A stretch of 64,000 nt of DNA, from the NCBI GenBank assembly GCA_040839025.1, contig JBFPJN010000001.1, positions 682,001-746,000 of the forward strand, read 5' to 3'. Made by a program: the position numbers and the translations under genes. This document shows positions 57,377-64,000 of the stretch, one piece after another. Position 1 is the first letter of the stretch; every line of letters starts with the position of its first letter. The notes under the pieces were generated by a model. The model was not told the origin of the DNA and ran no database searches. It worked only from the letters and a program-made list of their open reading frames with translations. This stretch comes from Alphaproteobacteria bacterium LSUCC0719. GTDB taxonomy: Bacteria; Pseudomonadota; Alphaproteobacteria; Puniceispirillales; Puniceispirillaceae.

Positions 57377-58119
57377 CTCGGGCTGATCGGCGGGGCCGGT
57401 GCCGACATCATGATCGGCGGCGCGGGAACGGATACGGCGTCCTGGGCCGGCTCGTCCACGGGGGTGTCGGTCATTCTGCAATCGCCGCCGCAGCCCGCCG
57501 CGCCGGTGAACCCGCGTCCCGATCCGGCCACCGGCACCTTCAGCTTCGACGATCTGTTTGGCCCTGACGAGCCCGCGCCCGCGCCGATCCCCGTCCCGAA
57601 CGGCCTTCTGGGTGATGCGCAGGGGGATGTTCTGTCAGGCATCGAAAACCTGACCGGATCGGACCATGACGACAGGCTTGGCGGCGACGGGGGCGCGAAT
57701 GTCCTTGACGGCGGCGACGGCGGCGACATCCTCGCCGGCCACGGGGGGAACGATGTGCTGATCGGCGGTGCCGGCGACGACGTGCTGGGCGGCGGCGAAG
57801 GCCGCGACAGGCTGACCGGCGGGGCTGACAGCGACAGGTTTCTTGTTGGTGGCATCACCACCGATCTGGAAAGCGCCGACCGCATTACCGATTTCTCCGG
57901 CGCGGGCGCCGAGCGCGACACGCTGTTCGTCAACAAAACCACCGGCAGTGTCTGGTACAGGCGCGAAGACGCCGACGGCGATGGCGACACCGACATGGTG
58001 ATCTATGCCGACGCGGCGTTCACGCGGTTCTTGAGGATTACACGGGAATGCTGGAGACCGGCCATTTCGTGGATCATCTCGGCAACCCGACCGCCATAAC
58101 TGTCAACGAAATCCTCTAG
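57377..58119 (+). pseudogene. C-terminal remnant of an RTX calcium-binding protein, frameshifted
   Basis: After an in-frame TAA at 57374 the frame reads LIGGAGADIMIGGAGTD, then about 75 residues rich in proline, then a block of nonapeptide repeats (VLDGGDGGDILAGHGGNDV, LIGGAGDDVLGGGEGRD, LTGGADSD). A typical RTX C-terminal cap follows (DRITDFSGAG, then VWYRREDADGDGDTD). Near 58028 one base is missing; with it the frame would continue VLEDYTGMLETGHFVDHLGN and stop at the TAG at 58117. There is no N-terminus, so this is a piece of a larger secreted protein. Confidence 0.75.
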
Positions 58120-58443
58120 CACCGCTGGCGGGTGTCGCTTTGCCCCATCAGGACCGCGTAGACACCATGCTTGGCAGGGTTGCTCCGGTCATATCCCTCG
58201 ACATATCTGTACAGCACTGTGTCGGCAAGGCCATTCCGATCCACGTCCTCATGCCGATAGAGAACGTGCCAGCGATCCGCAACCCGCAACTTATCCCCGT
58301 CCGACATGCTGAAGTCACGAATGATGTCGGCCCCACAAGCTGATCCCGCGACGTCGCTCACATCGAACTGGTCGGCACCGGCACCACCGTACAGCTCGTC
58401 CTTTCCGGCACCGCCCTCAAGTTCGTCATTGCCGACGGCCGTG
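58116..58443 (-). pseudogene. C-terminal remnant of a second RTX protein
   Basis: On the minus strand the frame reads AVGNDELEGGAGKDELYGGAGAD, shown here as two repeats (NDELEGGAGKD, ELYGGAGAD), then DIIRDFSMSDGDKLRV and WHVLYRHEDVDRNGLADTVLY, and ends YAVLMGQSDTRQRC. This is the end of an RTX protein different from the plus-strand one. It has no start of its own and runs into the relaxase fragment at about 58440. Its stop shares CTAG (58116-58119) with the opposite RTX remnant. Confidence 0.7.
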
Positions 58444-58862
58444 CCGACTGGGTGATCGCGGTGCTGGATTCAACCCATCAGGAGCTGACGAACGAGAAGA
58501 CCTTCTATGTCGAGATCAGCCGCGCCCGCGACCGTGCGATTATCGTGACGGACGACCGGATGCAGCTTGCCGAGACACTGGCGGCGAACAGCGGCGAGGC
58601 TGTATCCGCGCTTCAGGGGATCGGGGCAGAACCCACGACCACACGCGGCATGGCAACCGAAGCGCAGATGGCCGACGCGATCCAAAGCGCCCGCGATGAC
58701 AGCGCCATGACCCTCGAAGAACGCGAGGCCGAATGGGCCGAAATGCCACCAGCGGAGGAGGAAAGGGAATATGGGATCGCAGCAGACTCGTCCGCGCATC
58801 AAACGGATGCCAACCCGCGACATGGGACGGAAAAAACGCGCGACGCCGAAATGGAGATGTGA
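58437..58862 (+). pseudogene. traI: C-terminal fragment of a TraI/TraA-type relaxase-helicase
   Basis: From about 58437 the frame reads GRADWVIAVLDSTHQ, then LTNEKTFYVEISRARDRAIIV and TDDRMQLAETL. This is the last helicase motif region of MobF relaxases, where tyrosine-valine-x-x-serine-arginine-alanine stands in motif VI. A polar tail of about 90 residues follows and ends at a natural stop at 58862. The roughly 142 residues are a small part of a relaxase that is normally over 900 long. A GTG at 58452 could start translation but the product would lack all enzymatic parts. Confidence 0.75.
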
Positions 58863-59385
58863 GGGGCAACTAAACACGAGCAAACCAACTCTGCTATAAC
58901 ACCTAAACGCATGACGAATACACCGCGACGATGCTGAGATAGCCTTCCATTACCACACAGACCTTTCCGGCGCGTGATGCCAGCACCGCCGAAGTGTCGT
59001 CAACACATCTTGATGGCCAGATTTCTTTTGATCTGGACGGGTAGATGTTCCGCGCTAGATCAGTCTGCGAAGAAGGTGGGAAGAAATCACTCGGGCGATA
59101 TCCATTGTCCAAGCCGCGAACTTTCAACACATCCGTCAGATCGCAGATGCGGATTCGATGCATGCAAATAAGTTACGAAAATATAAAATCGAACTATGAC
59201 CATTGAACGAGGGCAGCATGACTTTCGCAGTGCGCTCCGCCGACCAGATGGCAGTCATCCATCCCAAAGCAGTAGAAGAGCTTTGAAGGCATTTCGGGAC
59301 AACTTTGTTCTCGAGACATGAGGTCAAACAGCAAGCTTTTGTGCGCATCGAGGCACAACATAAGAATGGCTTTTAATCGAAATTA
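58863..59385. other. Interval without a recognisable gene
   Basis: About 520 bases lie between the relaxase fragment and the dctP terminator. Reading frames are short and overlap on both strands (the longest, 58903-59163 minus, 86 codons, has no recognisable motif). Base composition is lower in G+C than the RTX pieces. It may be older debris of the same element. Confidence 0.4.
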
Positions 59386-59423
59386 GCTGGCACGAGCGAC
59401 TCTAGACAGGTGCTCGTGCCAGC
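59386..59423 (-). terminator. Terminator of the dct operon
   Basis: A perfect 12-bp stem, GCTGGCACGAGC (59386-59397) with GCTCGTGCCAGC (59412-59423) and a 14-base loop, lies directly after the dctP stop. On the minus strand CTAATTTCGATT follows, only moderately rich in T. Confidence 0.75.
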
Positions 59424-59431
59424 CTGGAGGA

Positions 59432-60415
59432 TTACTTGGTGGCCTGCACCATTTGCAGCAAATCAGCTCCGTGCTTGGAAATGAAGTCTTGGTATACAGG
59501 CTCCATGCGGTCGCGGAACGCAGCAACATTGGCCTCATTGACCTTCATGCCCTTTGCCTTGAGTTCTTCAACAGCAGCAGCACCTACCTTGCCGGTGAGG
59601 TTGATCTCATACTCCTGAAGTGCTGCCCCTTCTTCCACAAGTACGGCCTGCTGTTCGGATGTCAGACTACTCCATGTGGCGTTGCTGATGGCGACAATCC
59701 CTGGAGGCCGGAAATGCTGGGTCATCGAGAAGTAACCGCTCACCTCGTAGAATTTGTCGTTCAGGACATTGCCGGCAGCGTTTTCACCGCCATCCAGCAC
59801 ACCCTGCTCAAGCGCGGTGTACAATTCGCTATATGACATCGGTGTAGCAGATCCGCCCATGGCGTTCAGAGTGTTCACCATCAATGGACTTTCCATCACG
59901 CGAATCTTGAGACCATTCATGTCCTCAGGTGTCACGACGGGCCGTACCTTGTTGAACACATTCCGGTATCCATTGTCGAACCAGGCAATGATCTTGAGAC
60001 CGCGAGCGTTTGCCATCTCGCTGTATTTGGCCCCAACCGGCCCCGTAACAACAGCCTTGAAATGTTCGGTGTCACGGATGAGATATGGCAGGCTGAAAAG
60101 GTCGAACTTGGGGATAAACCCACTAACCGGCGCTGTCGAGACCTGGGCCATCTGAATGCTTCCAAGCATCATACCCTCGATGTAATCCCTTTCGCCACCA
60201 AGCTGTCCGCCATCCAGAACCTCGATTGCAAGGCCGACATTACGCGCAGCCACACGATCGGCAAACCAGCGCAGTGACACATTGTGGTGATGGGATGGCC
60301 CGGTGACAGAAGCCACCCGGATGGTGGTGTCTGCCGCATAGGCAGGATAGGCCAGTGCCGCGACGGACACGGCGGCTGCCAGGCCGACACTCTTCAGAAA
60401 AGTTCTCTTACGCAT
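59432..60415 (-). CDS. dctP: TRAP transporter substrate-binding protein (DctP family)
   Basis: The protein has 327 residues. A signal peptide (RKRTFLKSVGLAAAVSVAA to AYA) is followed by the DctP fold. GLKIRVMESPLMVNTLNAMG carries the conserved arginine (R in KIRV) that binds a substrate carboxylate, and DGGENAAGNVL is the next binding block. It captures an organic acid in the periplasm and delivers it to DctQM. GGAGG stands before the ATG. It is the last gene of the operon, after the M24 peptidase, with a 100-base gap that holds inverted repeats and may set its own mRNA level. Confidence 0.94.
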   Translation of the reverse strand: MRKRTFLKSVGLAAAVSVAALAYPAYAADTTIRVASVTGPSHHHNVSLRWFADRVAARNVGLAIEVLDGGQLGGERDYIEGMMLGSIQMAQVSTAPVSGFIPKFDLFSLPYLIRDTEHFKAVVTGPVGAKYSEMANARGLKIIAWFDNGYRNVFNKVRPVVTPEDMNGLKIRVMESPLMVNTLNAMGGSATPMSYSELYTALEQGVLDGGENAAGNVLNDKFYEVSGYFSMTQHFRPPGIVAISNATWSSLTSEQQAVLVEEGAALQEYEINLTGKVGAAAVEELKAKGMKVNEANVAAFRDRMEPVYQDFISKHGADLLQMVQATK

Positions 60416-60515
60416 TTTTTGCTTCCTCCATTAGCATGGTTCTATTCCGTTTATTATTGGGGCCCTGAGGCCGAGGGTTTCCTCCCTTTGAGAAGGAAAT
60501 CTTTGGCAAAGGAGT

Positions 60516-61673
60516 TCATCCCTGCACTGCAAAATCGTCAGGCTCTTCCAGCACCAGCTTGTTCAACGGGCGCACGCCATCTTCGGTAACCGCAACGACA
60601 ACCTCGATCCGGTAACCACCTCCAGGAAGGCCATGCAAATCCAGCTTGACTGCCAGGGTCATTCCTGCCTCAAGCATGAAGTCGCTGTCCGAGCTGAGGT
60701 TTGGCGGCTCGACAACATCTAGTCCAACAGCATGTCCAACGCCTCGCAGACCCTGCGCATAGGGTGTGAAATTCTTGGCAAAGCCGTGCGGCTCCAGTTC
60801 CGCAAGAAGACTGTCAAAAATCGAGCGTGCCGTAATACCGGCGCGAATGGTGGGGATAACCTTTTTAAGCGCCTTGTGACCTTCAATGAGGGCGCGTTTC
60901 TGCTCGGGCTCGGCACCCGGCATCAGGATAGTGATGCCGCCATCATTGCAGTAGTGTTCGACAGCCGGGTTGAAATCGAGCATGACGAATTCGCCAGGCC
61001 GGATTTTCCGGTCAATGGCACGCCAGGCTGGATAATCGGTGTTCGGCCCTGACATCACCACGGTTGCCGATCCGATGTCGGCATTCATTTGACGCGCGAT
61101 ACCCTCGGCAAGGCCGGCGACCTGAATCTCGGTCATGCCAACCTTGACCTCCTTCGCTGCCTGCCTGAGGACGGCATCATTGATTTCGGCGGCGCGCTCC
61201 ATCAGCGCGATTTCCGCTTCGGACTTGATTTTCCGCAGATCCAACATGATGTCGTCGCGCGAGACAATTTCCGCCTCCGGAACGGCGTCGCGCAGCTGCT
61301 CGTAAATCTCTACTGGCAGGATGTTCTTGCCAATAAGGCCGATTCTGCTGGCGCGTCCGACAATCGGACGAAAGACCTGGGGAAAATCAGAATAGGGGCG
61401 ATGAATGCCACGCACATCCTCGATCCAGCAGATGTCTTTGGCCGCATAGGCATTCAGGCGCCCAAGAAACACAACCGGATCATTGTCACCCACCAGCAAA
61501 ACAAGTTGCGGCGATTCCTCGATCACATTGATCGGTTTATAATTCGTAATATAGGACGAATGCCCCGAACGATATTCGTCGGAATAGATGATCAGGGCGT
61601 CGAAACCCTCTTCCGACATTCGATACCGAAGGGATTCGACCCGTTGTCTAAGTTCCTCAACCGAAATACTCAA
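60516..61673 (-). CDS. M24-family metallopeptidase/creatinase-like hydrolase
   Basis: The protein has 385 residues. It has the two-domain layout of Xaa-Pro aminopeptidase and creatinase: an N-terminal domain to about residue 150, then a pita-bread domain. Likely metal ligands are the Asp in VMLDFNPAVEHY, the Asp in CNDGG, the His in GVGHAVGLD and the Glu in YRIEVVVAV. The fifth ligand, usually Glu in a TxEP motif, is replaced by VKLDLHG, so a classic two-metal peptidase is not certain. The start is TTG at 61673 with GAGAGGA upstream. Its place inside a TRAP operon suggests it acts on the imported compound. Confidence 0.85.
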   Translation of the reverse strand: MSISVEELRQRVESLRYRMSEEGFDALIIYSDEYRSGHSSYITNYKPINVIEESPQLVLLVGDNDPVVFLGRLNAYAAKDICWIEDVRGIHRPYSDFPQVFRPIVGRASRIGLIGKNILPVEIYEQLRDAVPEAEIVSRDDIMLDLRKIKSEAEIALMERAAEINDAVLRQAAKEVKVGMTEIQVAGLAEGIARQMNADIGSATVVMSGPNTDYPAWRAIDRKIRPGEFVMLDFNPAVEHYCNDGGITILMPGAEPEQKRALIEGHKALKKVIPTIRAGITARSIFDSLLAELEPHGFAKNFTPYAQGLRGVGHAVGLDVVEPPNLSSDSDFMLEAGMTLAVKLDLHGLPGGGYRIEVVVAVTEDGVRPLNKLVLEEPDDFAVQG

Positions 61674-61700
61674 AGCGATGTCCTCTCTTTTTTTTTAAAG

Positions 61701-62984
61701 CTAATTACCCAGAAGATTCGGGACCGTTGTGATAAGGCCGGGAAAGAGCACGACAGCCAACAGAACACAGACCAGCACGGCACAGAACGGCACCAGTCCA
61801 CGGAATGCCTGCGAAATGGTCAGCCCAGCAATGGAACAACAGATGTAGGTGAGGATGCCGACGGGTGGCGTGACTGAGCCAATCACTACAGCCATCACGA
61901 GGATCACCCCAAAGTACACCGGATCAATGCCGATACCCGAAATGACCGGCAACAGAACAGGGGTGAAGATGATCAGGATCGGGATACCCTCGATGAACAA
62001 CCCCAGCAGCAGGATGAAACCGACGATCAGGAGAACCGCCAGTGTCGGCTCAGTTGTGATACCGCCAAGCACATCGAGAACCGCCTTGCCAAAACCACCC
62101 CAGGCAAGCAACCACGCAAATGATGTCGCCATTGCGATCAGGAACATCGCTGCAGCTGTCGTCACCGCCGCATCAACCAGTAAATCACAGAGAAGCCTGA
62201 AGGTAAGTGTGCGATAGACGAATGTGCCCACAAGCGTGGCGTATGCGACGGCGACAACACCTGCCTCAGTTGCAGTGAACACCCCGGAAAAAATGCCGCC
62301 AAGAATGATCACTGGCATCGCCAGCGCCCACAGGGCATCACGGAAGGCCGGAAGGACCAGCGGCAGCTCGCTTCGCGCCGGTGCCGGGTAACCACGTTTC
62401 TTGGCAATGACATAGGCCATTGCCATCAGACCAGCGGCAACCATGAGACCCGGCACGAAACCGCCAAGGAACAGCTGCGCGATAGAGACATTGGCGATGG
62501 ACCCATAAATTACCATCATGATGCTCGGCGGGATGATTGGCCCCATCGCACTCGCCGACGCATTTACCGCCACCGCATAATCAGCATCGAACCCGTTCTT
62601 GCGCATGGCCGGAATCATCATCGAACCAAGGGCCGAGGCATCTGCGGTGGCCGATCCGGAAATGCCGGAAAAGAACATGTTCGACACAATGGTGACATGC
62701 GCCAGCCCACCACGGATATGGCCGACAAGCGAGTTGGAGAACCTGACAATCCGTTCCGTGATGCCACAGGCATTCATCAGTTCACCCGCTATAATGAAGA
62801 ACGGGATGGCGAGGAGCGTGAACGAATCAACACCGACGAAGGCGCGGGTCACTATGCTGTTCATCGGCAACGTTGCGTCAAAAAGAAGGGTCACGGCAGT
62901 CGCGATGCCAAGGGCGAATGCGATTGGCATGTTGATGAGAAGCAACGCAAAGAAAGTCATGAAGAGAATGGCAAGCATCGACAT
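61701..62984 (-). CDS. dctM: TRAP transporter large permease (DctM)
   Basis: The protein has 427 residues with about twelve membrane segments. DctM hallmarks are PFFIIAGELMNACGIT, the family loop VSNMFFSGISGSATADASALGS, and the C-terminal half with GSVTPPVGILTYICCSIAG. It is the sodium-driven transport subunit of a TRAP system. It starts 3 bases after the dctQ stop, and the peptidase gene follows after 27 bases. Confidence 0.95.
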   Translation of the reverse strand: MSMLAILFMTFFALLLINMPIAFALGIATAVTLLFDATLPMNSIVTRAFVGVDSFTLLAIPFFIIAGELMNACGITERIVRFSNSLVGHIRGGLAHVTIVSNMFFSGISGSATADASALGSMMIPAMRKNGFDADYAVAVNASASAMGPIIPPSIMMVIYGSIANVSIAQLFLGGFVPGLMVAAGLMAMAYVIAKKRGYPAPARSELPLVLPAFRDALWALAMPVIILGGIFSGVFTATEAGVVAVAYATLVGTFVYRTLTFRLLCDLLVDAAVTTAAAMFLIAMATSFAWLLAWGGFGKAVLDVLGGITTEPTLAVLLIVGFILLLGLFIEGIPILIIFTPVLLPVISGIGIDPVYFGVILVMAVVIGSVTPPVGILTYICCSIAGLTISQAFRGLVPFCAVLVCVLLAVVLFPGLITTVPNLLGN

Positions 62985-62987
62985 GAC

Positions 62988-63491
62988 CTACTCCACTCGC
63001 CTTGCAGCAGTGCTGATCCGTCTGGCAATGCGCATGAAAGCAATGAGGGCAATCAGGCCCATCGACACCGGAATAGCCATGTAGATCCAAGACATCTGCA
63101 AGCCCAGCGCCGGTGATATCTGAAACATGTTCATCTTGATCACCGGAATGCTGGCGTAAATGACCGTGCCGGCAAACCCGGCAATCAGGGCGTTGATCAG
63201 CAAGTCAAGGATGCTTCTAAGTCGCTGGGGCAATGCGTTGACAAGAAGATCAACACCCAGATGTACACCCCGAAAGAAACCGATCGCACCGCCGAGGAAG
63301 ACAATCCATACGAAGCAATACCGCGCCAGTTCTTCAGACCATGGCAGCGGTGCTTCAAGGAGATATCTAAAGATTACCTGCGCCAGCGTGACCAGCACCA
63401 TCACGATGGAGATCACGATGATCGCCAGTTTCGTCAATCCCAGAAACGGCGTCACAATGCTGTTCTCAGGCTGTGTCAAGCTAGGCTCCAT
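62988..63491 (-). CDS. dctQ: TRAP transporter small permease (DctQ)
   Basis: The protein has 167 residues and four membrane helices. The DctQ motif RYLLEAPLPWSEELARYCFVW lies in the first third (RYLLEAPLPWSEE followed by LARYCFVW). The C-terminus is basic. It couples the binding protein to DctM. It is the first gene of the leftward operon, and the palindromic operator lies 25-46 bases upstream of its start. Confidence 0.93.
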   Translation of the reverse strand: MEPSLTQPENSIVTPFLGLTKLAIIVISIVMVLVTLAQVIFRYLLEAPLPWSEELARYCFVWIVFLGGAIGFFRGVHLGVDLLVNALPQRLRSILDLLINALIAGFAGTVIYASIPVIKMNMFQISPALGLQMSWIYMAIPVSMGLIALIAFMRIARRISTAARRVE

Positions 63492-63515
63492 ATATCGGCA
63501 GCATTCCTGATACGA

Positions 63516-63556
63516 ATTATGAAATCGATTTCATAATAATCAAACAATGCTGTCAA
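63516..63556 (-). promoter_or_regulatory. Operator and promoter of the dctQMP operon
   Basis: A perfect 22-bp palindrome (ATTATGAAATC with GATTTCATAAT) fills 63516-63537. On the minus strand TTGACA (63556-63551) lies just upstream, so the palindrome covers the expected -10 region (TATGAA at suitable distance). An A+T-rich core with a central CG is the typical shape of a LacI-family operator, and a LacI-family gene begins 86 bases away on the other strand. Binding would block RNA polymerase. Confidence 0.8.
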
Positions 63557-63622
63557 ATATTTTATTTTTTTTTTTCCAACAAACTGATTATTGATAATAA
63601 TTAATTCAAAGAGGGCTGAGAA

Positions 63623-64000
63623 ATGACAAGAGAATCGAGAATTCGATTTCAAGATCACGCGCCACGCGTGCGTGTAACCGACGTTGCGAAGCTTGCGGAA
63701 TGTGCTCCGGCCACCGTGTCCCGCACCATCAACAATCCCGAAAAAGTATCACCTGAAAAGCGCCTCAGGATTGAAGCTGCGATGCGGGATCTTGGCTATC
63801 TGCGCAATCACGCGGCCCGCGCCCTGCGATCTCAGCGATCCCATATGATCGGGATTTTGATACCCACTCTCGCCTATGCTCTGTATGCAAATCTTGTGGG
63901 CGCCGCCAGCCGCCAACTTTCCGAGGCAGGCATCACGACGCTGATTGCCACGTTCGACTACGACCTCAAGGTTGAACTTGCCGAAGCGAAAATGCTGGTT
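63623..64000 (+). CDS. LacI-family transcriptional regulator (cut by window edge)
   Basis: The frame is open from the ATG at 63623 to the window end (126 codons). The helix-turn-helix and hinge of the LacI family are clear: VTDVAKLAECAPATVSRTI, then NNPEKVSPEKRLRIEAAM, and RALRSQRSHMIGILIP leading into the periplasmic-binding-like domain. About 16 extra residues precede the DNA-binding domain. GAGGG lies before the start. It is divergent from the TRAP operon and probably represses it until the transported compound binds. Confidence 0.92.
   Translation, partial: MTRESRIRFQDHAPRVRVTDVAKLAECAPATVSRTINNPEKVSPEKRLRIEAAMRDLGYLRNHAARALRSQRSHMIGILIPTLAYALYANLVGAASRQLSEAGITTLIATFDYDLKVELAEAKMLV

Noticed and set aside
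57217-57996. Minus-strand open frame of 259 codons
   Set aside because: Most of it is the low-complexity Ser/Pro shadow of RTX repeats coded on the plus strand. Only its last 52 codons look like a real remnant and are listed separately.
1-64000. tRNA, rRNA, CRISPR arrays, complete insertion sequences
   Set aside because: The spacers were read on both strands and none shows a cloverleaf, a regular repeat-spacer pattern or a transposase.

Overview
The window looks like a piece of an alphaproteobacterial chromosome of roughly 60% G+C. Supporting evidence is the envelope super-operon order (rpsB-tsf-pyrH-frr-uppS-cdsA-dxr-rseP-bamA-ompH-lpxD-fabZ-lpxA-lpxI-lpxB next to gltA), LpxI instead of LpxH, the short prolyl-tRNA synthetase, the trpD-trpC-moaC-moeA-lexA cluster, and SOS boxes of the GTTC-N7-GTTC type. 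The TRAP transporter and the SAM-II/SAM-V-like leader would suit a marine lineage such as SAR116, but that is an inference and the sequence alone does not prove it. No rRNA, tRNA, CRISPR array or intact insertion sequence was seen.

Layout. 1-1.6 kb: a truncated 5-oxoprolinase/hydantoinase gene and a divergent cupin gene around a large palindrome. 1.8-2.9 kb: rplM-rpsI. 3-10.5 kb: trpG, a VOC protein, metY with a putative SAM riboswitch leader, then trpD-trpC-moaC-moeA and lexA with doubled SOS boxes. 10.5-15.4 kb: comEC, gltX, gltA. 15.5-30.1 kb: a long minus-strand block that joins translation (S2, EF-Ts, RRF), UMP kinase, isoprenoid and phospholipid precursors, outer-membrane assembly and lipid A synthesis. 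30.3-37.2 kb: dnaE, lolD, lolC, proS. 37.3-41.5 kb: a 3-hydroxyisobutyryl-CoA hydrolase-like gene, hemB, ilvA, bpt. 41.5-52.2 kb: parC, recO-era-rnc-lepB-acpS-pdxJ-DUF2062, a bifunctional (p)ppGpp enzyme, rpoZ, folK. The recO-to-DUF2062 run is tightly packed, often with overlapping stop and start codons. 52.4-56.3 kb: an NYN-domain protein, a family-5 uracil-DNA glycosylase, smpB, dapA and a second threonine-dehydratase-type gene.

56.3-59.4 kb is a different kind of sequence, a graveyard of foreign DNA. It holds an N-terminal traU stump, a complete brnT-brnA toxin-antitoxin cassette flanked by a 14-bp direct repeat, an unidentified remnant that once preceded traU, two convergent C-terminal pieces of RTX proteins (one frameshifted), and the C-terminal end of a TraI-type relaxase/helicase. 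The best reading is a decayed integrated conjugative element in which the toxin-antitoxin unit is the only intact part.

59.4-64 kb: a TRAP transporter operon transcribed leftward in the order dctQ-dctM-M24 peptidase-dctP, and a divergent LacI-family regulator cut by the window edge. A perfect 22-bp palindrome lies beside a good -35 box between them. This reads as a self-contained, substrate-induced uptake and degradation unit for an unknown small organic acid or peptide-like compound.
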